From NCBI RefSeq assembly GCF_034259205.1, contig NZ_CP139487.1, positions 3,224,001 through 3,288,000 of the forward strand: a DNA stretch of 64,000 nucleotides. Reading direction: 5' to 3'. Positions 1-8,156 of this stretch are shown piece after piece. The DNA comes from Peredibacter starrii (GTDB lineage: Bacteria > Bdellovibrionota > Bacteriovoracia > Bacteriovoracales > Bacteriovoracaceae). Positions within the stretch are counted from its first letter, which is position 1; each line of letters opens with the position of its first letter. A program made the translations under genes and the position numbers. Under the pieces are notes generated by a model that searched no databases, had not been told where the DNA came from, and saw only the letters and a list, made by a program, of their open reading frames with translations.

Positions 1-717
1 GTTCTTCAAGAGGCCATCAATGCCCGCGATGAATTCTTCTCAATTGCTTCCCATGAACTTAAAACACCTCTGACTTCCCTGAAACTTCAGGCGCAGTTGA
101 TGAAACGTACGTTAGATAAAAATCCTCCAAACTTCAGGGAGAAGATTTTTAATCTTTCAGATCAAAGTGAAAAGCAGACTCAGCGACTAGAGCGTTTAGT
201 AGATGACATGTTGGACATCTCCCGCATTAGGACAGGTCGTTTAACGATTCAAACTGAGCGTTTTAATCTTTGTGATATGGTGACCGATGTTGTGGGCAGG
301 ATGAAAGAACAGTTCAGTGTGATCCCAGGTGGTGCGCCCCAAACAAATTACATTTCATGTGAGAATGCCGTCGGTGAATGGGACAAGATGAGACTCGAGC
401 AAGTGGTCACCAATCTTCTGTCAAACGCCATTAAGTATGGAAGTGAAAAAGAGATCTCCATCGAAGTCCAGGCAACTAGCGACCGCGTCTATATCAAGGT
501 AAAGGACAATGGAATAGGAATTCCTCTGGAATTCCGTAATAAAATTTTCGAACGTTTTGAACGTGCCAGCGGAACCGCCAAAAGCATTACTGGCCTTGGT
601 CTTGGTCTCTACATCAGTGAGCAAATCGTACGCTCACATGGTGGACGTATTTGGGTCGAAAGTGAAGTCGGTAAAGGCTCTACCTTTACTGTTGAGCTTC
701 CGACGATCGCTGGTTAA
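1..717 (+). CDS. Sensor histidine kinase, C-terminal part (5' truncated by window edge)
   Basis: The reading frame is open from base 1, so only the kinase core is seen. The H-box SHELKTPL places the phospho-accepting His at about codon 18. It is followed by a dimerisation helix (LVDDMLDISRI), an N-box (NLLSNAIKYG), a G1 box (DNGIGIP), an F-box (FERF) and a G2 box (GLGLGLYIS), the standard HisKA plus HATPase_c order. It would autophosphorylate and pass phosphate to an unseen response regulator. Its sensor region and partner lie outside the window. Its 3' end overlaps the convergent Rieske oxidoreductase gene by 32 nt. Family certain, signal unknown. Confidence 0.93.
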   Translation, partial: VLQEAINARDEFFSIASHELKTPLTSLKLQAQLMKRTLDKNPPNFREKIFNLSDQSEKQTQRLERLVDDMLDISRIRTGRLTIQTERFNLCDMVTDVVGRMKEQFSVIPGGAPQTNYISCENAVGEWDKMRLEQVVTNLLSNAIKYGSEKEISIEVQATSDRVYIKVKDNGIGIPLEFRNKIFERFERASGTAKSITGLGLGLYISEQIVRSHGGRIWVESEVGKGSTFTVELPTIAG

Positions 718-2218
718 CTTCCCCTATTTTAGGTTCGTGAACAGTTTCCAGCCCCTTCAATGCTGGTCCTTCTATCACATGGCCCAAACGATCGAATCGG
801 CTTCCGTGACAAGGACAATCCCAAGTTCGCTCGCCCTCATTCCAATGCACAATACATCCCAAGTGAGGACAAACTGCAGAGCAGACGTGGAGATGTCCTT
901 CCTCGTCTTTATTGATGGCATATCGTCTACCATCTTCATTAACGACCATGCCTTGATCAACGCCCAGATCTTTAATTTCTTCGCGGTGAAGATAATCTTC
1001 GGCGTATTTCTGAGCAACATTCATGTTCTCTTTAATGAATTTATAGGCCGATTTTAATGGGGTAATACGATTTGAGCGATAAAGCTCAGCATATGAATTT
1101 TGAATCCCAAGGATTTCATCCTTGATAATGAGTGCTGCAAGCGTTCCATAAACCAACCCGTCAGTAGAAAAACCTGTGGCCACAAAAGAGTTAGACCCCA
1201 TTCTTCTACCGATGTAAGGAAGTAGATCCGCAGGTCGGTAGTGTTGTCCGCCCCATTCAAATTGATATTCTTCTAGGGCAAACATTTTCTGTCCAAACTC
1301 CTTCAAGTGTTCGATTCCTTCCAGGCTGCTCCCTTGTCCTACTTTATGAGGTTGTCCAATGATCAAAAGATGGTCCTTGTAGTGGCGAACAGAAAACTTT
1401 TTATCGACATCATATCGTCCCCAGAAGATTCCATCTTCAACAAGGGGTCTGGTCGTTTTACTGGCGACTCCATACTCTCGATAAGGACCAAGAACTGTTT
1501 GAAGAGCGGAAAAACCAATTGGAGTATGTGTGGCCTCAATTAAGTGCTTTGTAATCAAGGTACCTTGATCAGTGGTGAGAGAAAATAGATCTCCGTCCTT
1601 ATCAATTTCAAGAACTCTACTTCCTTCATGGATGGAGCAACCTTGCTGAGAGAGAATTCGTGCCACTCCCAGAACGTAATCATACGGATTAAACTGCGCC
1701 TGATGATCTAATTTAAGACCCACTCTTCCTTTAAGAGGTCTTAAAAGCTCATGTCCTTTATCAAGCCACTCTACTTTGAGACCAAGCTCCATAGCATGGG
1801 CATATTCTTTTTCAATTTTTTTATCTACTTCCTCGGCCCCTGAAAACAAGACCCAAGGCACGCGTTTGAAATCACAATCAATCTTTAAAGTCTGTATGGT
1901 CTTTTCGATGAAATTGATTGCTTCTTCTCTACTTTGAAGAACTTTAAGGATGGTGTTGCTATCGTATTTAGAAAGCAGATCCTGAAATAAAACATCCATC
2001 GTGCAATAAAGGTTACCTGTACTGCGGCCGGTGTTACTTACACCTAGTTTATTGGCCTCAAGGAGCTTCACCTTTAATCCAGTCTGGGACAGAAGATAGG
2101 CGGCGGTGATTCCAGTAATACCTCCACCGATGATCGTCACATCAACTTCTTCATTTCCTTTAAAGGGAGCAAATTCAAATTCATTATTTGGAGAAAACCA
2201 GATTGATTGTGTTTCCAT
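686..2218 (-). CDS. FAD-dependent oxidoreductase with C-terminal Rieske [2Fe-2S] domain (YhfW-like)
   Basis: The 510-aa protein begins with an FAD-binding Rossmann motif (IIGGGITGITAAYLL, about residues 29-43) of the DAO/glycine-oxidase fold. It ends in a Rieske domain: C450-x-H452 and C468-x-x-H471, within CPHLGC and CPCHGS. The layout and length match Bacillus YhfW-type proteins, whose substrate is not established. No signal peptide is seen, so it is probably cytoplasmic. It is monocistronic here and convergent with the histidine kinase, overlapping its 3' end by 32 nt. An oxidase or dehydrogenase of an amine or amino acid that transfers electrons via the Rieske centre is an inference. Confidence 0.9.
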   Translation of the reverse strand: METQSIWFSPNNEFEFAPFKGNEEVDVTIIGGGITGITAAYLLSQTGLKVKLLEANKLGVSNTGRSTGNLYCTMDVLFQDLLSKYDSNTILKVLQSREEAINFIEKTIQTLKIDCDFKRVPWVLFSGAEEVDKKIEKEYAHAMELGLKVEWLDKGHELLRPLKGRVGLKLDHQAQFNPYDYVLGVARILSQQGCSIHEGSRVLEIDKDGDLFSLTTDQGTLITKHLIEATHTPIGFSALQTVLGPYREYGVASKTTRPLVEDGIFWGRYDVDKKFSVRHYKDHLLIIGQPHKVGQGSSLEGIEHLKEFGQKMFALEEYQFEWGGQHYRPADLLPYIGRRMGSNSFVATGFSTDGLVYGTLAALIIKDEILGIQNSYAELYRSNRITPLKSAYKFIKENMNVAQKYAEDYLHREEIKDLGVDQGMVVNEDGRRYAINKDEEGHLHVCSAVCPHLGCIVHWNEGERTWDCPCHGSRFDRLGHVIEGPALKGLETVHEPKIGEVNQRSSEAQQ

Positions 2219-2344
2219 ATAGCACCTCTTCTAAATCAAGAGTTTAGACTTAGTTCGAAACGTTATCCGAATGAATTTTCTCGTAAGCATCTCTGATGGC
2301 ATTGCTCTTGCTAAATCATTGGGACTCTCATCAAAGGACTGAAT

Positions 2345-2599
2345 ATGAAACTGATTATCATGTTTTTATTATTACTCGGTGTCATGGTTTATGCTGCTGC
2401 ACCTTCAGGGTCACAAGACAAATCTCAAATGCAACAGACCGAGCAACAAAAACAAGAAGAACACGACAGAATGGAAAAACTTAAATATCACACCAGAGAA
2501 GATGATCCAAAAGTTGAAGGCAAATATTACGATGACAATCATCCAGAAAGGTTAAAGTACCAGACTGATGAAGATAGTTCTAAAGAAGGTGAAATCTGA
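2345..2599 (+). CDS. Small exported hydrophilic protein
   Basis: This 84-aa protein has a clear signal peptide (hydrophobic stretch about residues 3-18, likely cleavage after AYAAA-type residues). The mature part is very charged and Gln/Glu/Asp-rich, and has two similar segments around KLKYHTREDD and RLKYQTDEDS, apparently an internal repeat. No known domain is recognised. It probably sits in the periplasm or outside the cell. Its stop codon overlaps the next start as TGATG, suggesting translational coupling to the small Cys-rich peptide downstream. Confidence 0.6.
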   Translation: MKLIIMFLLLLGVMVYAAAPSGSQDKSQMQQTEQQKQEEHDRMEKLKYHTREDDPKVEGKYYDDNHPERLKYQTDEDSSKEGEI

Positions 2600-2703
2600 T
2601 GAGCGATCTCCAGAGGAAATCTGCCCATGAGAAACGCGGCATGCACTTAATGGCCCGTTGTTCGTGCAGGCATCCTGATTGCAATTTAGATTTTTGCAGT
2701 TAA
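2599..2703 (+). CDS. Putative 34-aa Cys-rich peptide
   Basis: A short frame starts with the ATG of a TGATG overlap with the preceding gene; a GAAGG Shine-Dalgarno-like stretch lies about 9 nt upstream. The C-terminal third is CSCRHPDCNLDFC, with four Cys and one His, a spacing that could bind a metal ion. No homologous family is recognised. Coding status rests only on the overlap, the ribosome site and the Cys pattern, so it is tentative. Confidence 0.4.
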   Translation: MSDLQRKSAHEKRGMHLMARCSCRHPDCNLDFCS

Positions 2704-2726
2704 CAACCTTAAACAAAGGAAATTGT

Positions 2727-2873
2727 ATGGAAAACTCTAATCAAAACCAAAATCAAAACACTCAAAGACCAGGTCAACAAGGACAACAAGGTCAGAAAGA
2801 TTTTAACAAAAACCAAAATCAATCTGGTCAGGGTCAACAAAATGTAAACCCAAATCAGAATCCTCGTAAGTAG
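2727..2873 (+). CDS. Small Asn/Gln-rich low-complexity protein
   Basis: This is a 48-aa protein made almost entirely of Asn, Gln, Gly, Lys and Pro, with repeated NQNQ and GQQGQQG units and no hydrophobic segment. An AAAGGA ribosome site 6 nt before ATG at 2727 decides the start. A strong hairpin terminator follows directly. Such proteins are intrinsically disordered; some bacterial ones are stress-induced, but no function can be assigned here. It is third in a cluster of small genes from 2345. Confidence 0.6.
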   Translation: MENSNQNQNQNTQRPGQQGQQGQKDFNKNQNQSGQGQQNVNPNQNPRK

Positions 2874-2884
2874 GAACGTCATCT

Positions 2885-2912
2885 GGGCGCTCTTCGGAGC
2901 GCCCTATTTATT
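2885..2912 (+). terminator. Rho-independent terminator after the small-gene cluster
   Basis: There is a perfect 8-bp GC-rich stem (GGGCGCTC / GAGCGCCC) closed by a TTCG tetraloop, followed by TATTTATTT. It lies 11 nt after the Asn/Gln-rich gene. Confidence 0.8.
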
Positions 2913-3021
2913 TGGGGCTATTTGACCAGAACAATTGTCCGCAAAACAAAATTTCAGTTGGTTAAACTCTGGCACCCAATCTGCTTGATAGAACCGAGAA
3001 CCGCAAAATAAAAGGCCAAAT

Positions 3022-3489
3022 GTGAAAACAATATTTCTTTTAATGCTGTTAATCGGTGGTTGCACGCGCATCCGTTACTATCAGGCGTCAGATGTTCGCC
3101 ATGAACTTCGTCAAAATTCTCGCAAGCTTGATCTCATGCAAACGAATATCGAAAAAGATTTTCTTGAAAAGGTCGCTTACTTCCAATTCTATACCAGCAG
3201 ACCAGAACAAAATGAGTTCTTTCGAGATGATCTCGCCTATCGCATACAGGATCTGGAAGTAAAAAAAGATTCACTCATGGCCCACACAACTTATATCAAA
3301 GACAAAAATGACAATCTCCTGGATCAATTGGCCGATAAGAAAAAGATCAAACAATCTGATGCGGCCTTTGAAGATATAGAGGAATTCGCTCATTCGACTC
3401 AGAAAGACGCCAATGCGCTTTTTCGGGATTATGCCAAGTATGTCAATGCATCTGAAGATTTTATGAGATTTGCTTTAATCACCCTGTGA
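3022..3489 (+). CDS. Small predicted lipoprotein
   Basis: The 155-aa protein has a lipoprotein signal: a hydrophobic stretch MLLIGGC ends in Cys14, the likely lipidated residue. The mature part is charged and mostly helical, with heptad-like Leu/Ile spacing (roughly residues 40-125), possibly a coiled coil. No domain is recognised. It is a single gene followed by the HAD-family lipoprotein gene 66 nt downstream. Confidence 0.7.
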   Translation: MKTIFLLMLLIGGCTRIRYYQASDVRHELRQNSRKLDLMQTNIEKDFLEKVAYFQFYTSRPEQNEFFRDDLAYRIQDLEVKKDSLMAHTTYIKDKNDNLLDQLADKKKIKQSDAAFEDIEEFAHSTQKDANALFRDYAKYVNASEDFMRFALITL

Positions 3490-3555
3490 CATTTTGCAGA
3501 CGTCAAAAGTCGTGATTCATTCAGCATTTTCAAATAATACAAATTTCTCCATCTT

Positions 3556-4491
3556 ATGTTGATGAAGAATATTCTTATAACACTATCGTTTTTACTCATT
3601 GCATGTGCCACTCCTAAAAAAGAGAAGGCCCCTCCCGCACCTTTACCATCATGGGCCAATACTCAGGTGAAAGAAAACATTCTGGATTATATAAAAGTCA
3701 TTACCGATCCAAAGAATCCTGACTTTATTCCAGTTGAAGATAGAATTGCTACTTTTGATAACGATGGAACCATCTGGGCGGAAAAGCCGGTGGTACAAGG
3801 TCTTTTTGCCATTGAACGGGCCAAAGAGATGGGGATGAAAGTTAGTCCCCGGCCTTCAGAAAAAGAGTTTCTCAAAATTGTCTTGAAGACCCATACCGGA
3901 ATGACTGACGAGGCCTTTGAAAAAGAAGTAAAAGAGTTTTTTGATACTGCTCTTCATCCTACCTACAAAGTTCCAATAGATCAGACAGTCTATCAACCTC
4001 AATTGGAACTCATGCAACTACTTAAGGACCACGGATTCACGATTTACATCTCTTCCGGTGGAACGATTGAATTCATGAGGACTTTCAGCCAGAGGCTTTA
4101 TCAAATTCCTGGTGAAAGGGTGATCGGTTCAAACTTTGCCTACGCATTTGAACCTAAGACCAATCAGCTTAATCGCCTTCAAAAGTTTGAATTCAACAAT
4201 GATAAAGAAAAAAAGCCCATAGGAATCCAGAGGAACATCGGAAAACGTCCAGTCATCGCCTGCGGAAATGTCGGCAATGAAGGTGACGTACAGATGCTTC
4301 GCTACTCACAAGGAAGTAAATACCGCTCTCTTCAATTACTCGTAAACCATGATGATGGTGCCCGAGAATTTGTTTATGGAGAGCCCAAGAATACTTCTCT
4401 TAACTGGGCCCAGCAATATAAGTGGAACGTCATCAGTATGAAAAAAGACTGGCTCAAAGTATTTCCAGATAAAAAAGAAGCTGTAGAATAG
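3556..4491 (+). CDS. HAD-superfamily phosphatase-like lipoprotein
   Basis: The 311-aa protein has a lipobox ending at Cys17 (FLLIAC) and a HAD hydrolase core. Motif I is FDNDGT (nucleophile Asp68, acid/base Asp70), motif II is ISSGG, and motif IV is the GNVGNEGDVQML segment. The DNDGTIWAEKP form is typical of a haloacid-dehalogenase-like group annotated as phosphoserine-phosphatase-like. Lipidation would place it on a membrane facing the periplasm, suggesting it removes phosphate from periplasmic substrates (inferred). The start could also be the ATG two codons later (3562). No ribosome site is visible at either. Confidence 0.85.
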   Translation: MLMKNILITLSFLLIACATPKKEKAPPAPLPSWANTQVKENILDYIKVITDPKNPDFIPVEDRIATFDNDGTIWAEKPVVQGLFAIERAKEMGMKVSPRPSEKEFLKIVLKTHTGMTDEAFEKEVKEFFDTALHPTYKVPIDQTVYQPQLELMQLLKDHGFTIYISSGGTIEFMRTFSQRLYQIPGERVIGSNFAYAFEPKTNQLNRLQKFEFNNDKEKKPIGIQRNIGKRPVIACGNVGNEGDVQMLRYSQGSKYRSLQLLVNHDDGAREFVYGEPKNTSLNWAQQYKWNVISMKKDWLKVFPDKKEAVE

Positions 4492-4495
4492 GTTA

Positions 4496-4816
4496 ATGAC
4501 CTATCAGTCGATGAAGCCCATCATTTTGAATTTCTTGCACGTCTCAAGAGATGCCATCCATATACATGTGGGATTTATCTGCTTAGTACTGACACTTCTC
4601 TTCACAAAGAAAAAGCTTAATTCCTTTTACTCTATATTACCGGGCTTCATCGTATCAGTATTAATGGAGCTTATGGATTTGAGAGATGACTACGTTGCAA
4701 GAGGTGTTCTGAAATTCGGCGCAAGTCTGCACGATCTGGTGAACACGAACTTCATTCCCTTCATACTTGTGCTCTTAGCGAAACGTTTGAAAACCAAACT
4801 TGTTTCCAACGAGTAG
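4496..4816 (+). CDS. Small membrane protein, function unknown
   Basis: This 106-aa protein has two or three hydrophobic segments (about residues 20-35, 45-60 and 85-97) separated by short charged loops. The overall look resembles small VanZ-like or DUF proteins, but no diagnostic motif is present. It starts 4 nt after the HAD lipoprotein gene, so they are probably co-transcribed. Its last 56 nt overlap the convergent GFA-family gene. A later Met at 4511 is an alternative start. Confidence 0.6.
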   Translation: MTYQSMKPIILNFLHVSRDAIHIHVGFICLVLTLLFTKKKLNSFYSILPGFIVSVLMELMDLRDDYVARGVLKFGASLHDLVNTNFIPFILVLLAKRLKTKLVSNE

Positions 4817-5177
4817 TCTTCTCAATCTTACTTAGTTTTTTGGGTGAGGCCGTGACCTTTTCACCAAACCTTCCATTTATAACTTCACTATTGACCGCTC
4901 CGTAAAGGACGTCATCTTCTTGATAAGTCACTCCAACGACAAAACTGCAGTGCTTACAAAACAGAAACTCAGCACTCTCACTTCCTTGCCGAAAATGCCC
5001 TACTTGGTTTTTGAATTCAAAACTTAGTGTCCCCTTCGGATCAGAGATATAAGAGATGTTCTGCTTTTGACAGAAATCACAATCACAGGCCCTTGGATGA
5101 TAGGCATCAGCTGGTTCAGAGAGTGTCAAAGTCAGATGAATATTACCGCAGTAGCAAGTACCCTTTAATTTCGTCAT
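4761..5177 (-). CDS. GFA / CENP-V family zinc protein
   Basis: The 138-aa protein carries the Cys pattern of the GFA (glutathione-dependent formaldehyde-activating enzyme) fold: CYCG near the N terminus, CDCDFCQ in the middle and FCKHC after it, which bind two structural zinc ions. Many members are only 'GFA-like' and have no proven formaldehyde or glutathione role, so the substrate is open. ATG at 5177 is preferred over an upstream TTG at 5192. It converges on, and overlaps by 56 nt, the small membrane protein gene. Confidence 0.82.
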   Translation of the reverse strand: MTKLKGTCYCGNIHLTLTLSEPADAYHPRACDCDFCQKQNISYISDPKGTLSFEFKNQVGHFRQGSESAEFLFCKHCSFVVGVTYQEDDVLYGAVNSEVINGRFGEKVTASPKKLSKIEKTTRWKQVWFSNVSLRAQV

Positions 5178-5256
5178 GGAATAATCATTCAATAAATTAT
5201 TCGATCATGCAAATCAGTAATTGCAACTCACTTGCAATTACATTATAACCCTGTTT

Positions 5257-6369
5257 ATGAAAAGACAAATCTCCATCGACGCTACTCGGGGACTGGTCAT
5301 GCTACTTATGTTAGTGGATCACGCTCGAGAATTTTTTTATTACCATGCTCAGGTTTCGGATCCGGTCAATATCGCGACCACTCCTGCTGATCTTTTCTTC
5401 ACCAGACTTTCGGCCCATCTCTGTGCTCCGGTGTTTGTGGCCCTGACGGGTTTAGCAGCGTATTTATATCAAAGCAAAAATGGGAAAAGTGCCACTTCGG
5501 AATTTCTCTTAAAGCGCGGATTGTTTCTGATTGTTTTGGAACTAACCGTAATTAGCTTTGGATGGAGCTTCTCTTTCACTCCTTCAATGATGTTCCTCCA
5601 AGTTATCTGGGCGATTGGAGTCTCAATGATTTGCCTCTCTGGAATTCTCTGGCTTCCAAGGAAAGCACTCATTGCTCTAGGTCTTACCATTGTGATTGGA
5701 CATAATATACTCGACCCCATTTCATTTGATTCTGGTATCGCCCACACGCTTTGGGCAATTATTCATGATCGAGGTATAATCGACATTTTTGGTATGAAAG
5801 TCAGAACATCATATCCGGTTTTACCTTGGATTGGTGTTATTACTCTTGGGTTCGGAATCGGGCCATGGTTCTCGACGAATCAAGAAAGCAAAAACAAAAA
5901 TTTAATCAACACCGGACTTATCTTTCTGATCACGTTCCTTCTTTTAAGAATGATCAATATCTACGGAGAACCACTTCCATGGAAAATCGAAAACAACTTC
6001 GTTCAAACAGTCATGTCCTTCTTCAATCTAACGAAGTATCCGCCTTCATTGGATTTCCTCCTGCTTACGTTGGGAACAGGCATGCTTCTACTAAGAGGTC
6101 TCGAGAAAGAAACTCGTTTCACGCGGTTTCTGGCAGTGTTTGGAAGTACCCCACTTTTCTACTATATGGTTCACATCTATTTATTGAACGTGATTCACAC
6201 ATCTCTCAAGGTCTTCTTCGGGCCTAATGTTGGGAATCACTTTAGCGTCCCGAATGTAATGAGTTTATGGTTGATCGCGGCCGCCTTAGTCCCCGTACTT
6301 TGGTACTTATGCAGATGGTACGGAAAAATTAAGAAAGGAAGCTCCAACCCCATTTTCAAGTACATATAA
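5257..6369 (+). CDS. HGSNAT/DUF1624-type multi-pass membrane protein
   Basis: The 370-aa integral membrane protein has about ten hydrophobic segments. Its N terminus (SIDATRGLVMLLMLVDHAREF) matches the DUF1624 / heparan-alpha-glucosaminide N-acetyltransferase catalytic-domain family, in which a membrane-embedded enzyme transfers acyl groups across the membrane. The conserved Arg and the VDHAREFFYYHA block are present. The acceptor is unknown; cell-envelope sugars are likely by analogy. Start at 5257 (MKRQIS) is preferred because the upstream frame holds no signal-like or charged leader. A terminator follows at 6403. Confidence 0.85.
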   Translation: MKRQISIDATRGLVMLLMLVDHAREFFYYHAQVSDPVNIATTPADLFFTRLSAHLCAPVFVALTGLAAYLYQSKNGKSATSEFLLKRGLFLIVLELTVISFGWSFSFTPSMMFLQVIWAIGVSMICLSGILWLPRKALIALGLTIVIGHNILDPISFDSGIAHTLWAIIHDRGIIDIFGMKVRTSYPVLPWIGVITLGFGIGPWFSTNQESKNKNLINTGLIFLITFLLLRMINIYGEPLPWKIENNFVQTVMSFFNLTKYPPSLDFLLLTLGTGMLLLRGLEKETRFTRFLAVFGSTPLFYYMVHIYLLNVIHTSLKVFFGPNVGNHFSVPNVMSLWLIAAALVPVLWYLCRWYGKIKKGSSNPIFKYI

Positions 6370-6402
6370 TTAGGTGAATTCGCAGCTGTCTAACCTTTAA
6401 AC

Positions 6403-6430
6403 ACCCAGGTGATTATTTACCTGGGTTTTC
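6403..6430 (+). terminator. Rho-independent terminator
   Basis: An 8-bp perfect stem (ACCCAGGT / ACCTGGGT) with an 8-nt loop is followed by TTTC. It separates the DUF1624-type gene from the four-gene redox operon. Confidence 0.7.
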
Positions 6431-6465
6431 CTGCCTGGCCTGTATACCTTTTATCATGAAGGGAC

Positions 6466-7404
6466 ATGATACATGCTCAGGGCAACCACTCAATCACTTA
6501 TGATTTTGACAAGGACATTCCTTGGAACCAAGGTTTGACCCTTTCTCAAACTCTTCTGCCAATTCCTGCGAATTGTTCCTTTATTAATGAGCTAACAAAA
6601 AATGAAAAGCACGCCGCTTCTTGGGTTCTCGGACTTCTAGCTGCAAGTGCCATTAAAGAACACGAAAAAGTTCTGAACCAAATGCGGACTATTTGTTTTG
6701 AGCGCGAACCAAAAGCAAAAAACAACCATGCATTCGCCATGGAGGGCAAACAGTTCTTCCTGGAAGAAGCTGTCCATTCTGCGGCCTTCTCTCGTTTTCT
6801 TGATATGACTGCCAAAGAATTAAACCTTTCAAGGGAAGAGCTATCCAGCTTCTTACCGTCTTTCGATAAGAAATCATTAGTGGCAAGACTTTACGCCTTC
6901 GAAGGCCTCTTAGGTGGCAAGGCCATCTGGTGGACAGTTGCTGCAACCGAAGAAGAAAGTATTCGTCTTTTTCAGCAAATGGCCCCTCATAAAAATCACA
7001 CAGACTCAGTCTTTTTTAGTCTCAATCGCCTTCATTTCCTTGAAGAATCAAGACACTCGTCATTTTCATATGAAATGCTCTCAATGCCTGAACAGTCTTG
7101 GCGTAGACCAATCACAAGACTAAGTTTCGCAGTTTCACGTATCCTGCAAACAATTTGGCTCATCGGAGAACTCAAGAGATTTCGTAAGGTCTCTCAATTT
7201 CAGGACCGTCACCCGATTTTAAAATCAATGAATCAGGTCGTAGAAAAGATCGATGTCCTTCCATTCAAATCTAAGTTGAAACTTATCTTCAATGAGATTT
7301 CTTATATCAAGATGATGACTCAACCTGAAAAGCATCCTCGTCTTAAAAAGACCCTCGCAAAAATTGGAGCATTTGTTCTTAAAACTCCGGGGATCAAATC
7401 ATGA
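6466..7404 (+). CDS. Ferritin-like di-iron protein (AurF-like / PF10118-like)
   Basis: This 312-aa, mostly helical protein keeps a complete set of carboxylate/His ligands in four-helix order: E65 or E67, E101-x-x-H104, E146, and H190 with E194-x-x-H197. The HFLEESRH block reproduces the His-x3-Glu-x2-His spacing of AurF-type N-oxygenases and resembles the WHxxEExEH block of PF10118 'predicted metal-dependent hydrolases'. It is likely an O2-activating di-iron enzyme; the substrate is unknown. It is first in an operon whose four genes overlap by 4 nt, next to a desaturase, so a lipid-linked substrate is plausible (inference). Confidence 0.78.
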   Translation: MIHAQGNHSITYDFDKDIPWNQGLTLSQTLLPIPANCSFINELTKNEKHAASWVLGLLAASAIKEHEKVLNQMRTICFEREPKAKNNHAFAMEGKQFFLEEAVHSAAFSRFLDMTAKELNLSREELSSFLPSFDKKSLVARLYAFEGLLGGKAIWWTVAATEEESIRLFQQMAPHKNHTDSVFFSLNRLHFLEESRHSSFSYEMLSMPEQSWRRPITRLSFAVSRILQTIWLIGELKRFRKVSQFQDRHPILKSMNQVVEKIDVLPFKSKLKLIFNEISYIKMMTQPEKHPRLKKTLAKIGAFVLKTPGIKS

Positions 7405-8156
7405 AAAAACCACTTTGTGTTTTCCTTCATGGCTATCCAAACAATCCGCTTCTTTGGAAAGAGCAGATTGAGAAGATGCAGGATCAATTTACGATCTTAA
7501 ATCTTGCTCTACCTGGCAGCACCAACGGCCTTGTTTCTCAATCTGAGTTGAAATTAGAAAAAATCGTTAGAAATATTGTGGCCGAGATTACTGCTCAAAA
7601 TAAAGATGAGATCATTCTCATTGGCCATGACGTTGGAAGCTTCATCCTTTCAGAAGTTTCTAAACATCTTTCAAATAAGGTCAAGGCCCAGGTCTTTATG
7701 GCCGGCATGGACTTCAAACTCTTCCGCAAGCGTCTTCTCTCATCAACTCAGTTCTTCAAATCTTGGTATGTATTTCTGCTTCAAATCCCGGGTCTCTCTG
7801 AGGCCTTCGTCGCTAAGTTTCGTCCTCTACTTTCGAAAAATGTCTACGACATGTCTCACATTGCAGAAAATGCATCACTAAGAACTGAAGCTCCTTTTGG
7901 CTTTACGCCGATTGGTCTTTATCGAGAGCTAAGAACGGGAATGTTTCTTTCAACGCCAAAGAAGTCTCAGGTTCCGACACTCCTTCTTTTTGGGAAAGAC
8001 GATAAATTTATCAAAGCACCAAACTCACAAGACATACGTCCCTTTTACTCTGAAGCTGAAGTAAAGGTTTTAGACGGTGGTCACTGGTTTTTAAGAGAAA
8101 ATCCGGAACTCGTAAATCAGACGATTCAGAATTTTCTTCAAAAGGCGGCCCTATGA
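7401..8156 (+). CDS. Alpha/beta hydrolase with Asp nucleophile elbow
   Basis: The 251-aa alpha/beta-hydrolase-fold protein has the oxyanion-hole motif FLHGYPNNPLLW near the N terminus and the nucleophile elbow GHDVGS. There an Asp replaces the usual Ser, as in epoxide hydrolases, haloalkane dehalogenases and OleB. The catalytic His lies in LDGGHWFLRENPE near the C terminus. It would hydrolyse a substrate through an aspartyl-ester intermediate. It starts within the stop of the di-iron gene (ATGA) and ends within the start of the desaturase (ATGA), so it is translationally coupled. Cytoplasmic; substrate unknown. Confidence 0.85.
   Translation: MKKPLCVFLHGYPNNPLLWKEQIEKMQDQFTILNLALPGSTNGLVSQSELKLEKIVRNIVAEITAQNKDEIILIGHDVGSFILSEVSKHLSNKVKAQVFMAGMDFKLFRKRLLSSTQFFKSWYVFLLQIPGLSEAFVAKFRPLLSKNVYDMSHIAENASLRTEAPFGFTPIGLYRELRTGMFLSTPKKSQVPTLLLFGKDDKFIKAPNSQDIRPFYSEAEVKVLDGGHWFLRENPELVNQTIQNFLQKAAL

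Noticed and set aside
557-1057. 166-aa plus-strand frame antisense to the Rieske oxidoreductase
   Set aside because: It overlaps both real genes and shows no domain or signal; it is a shadow frame.
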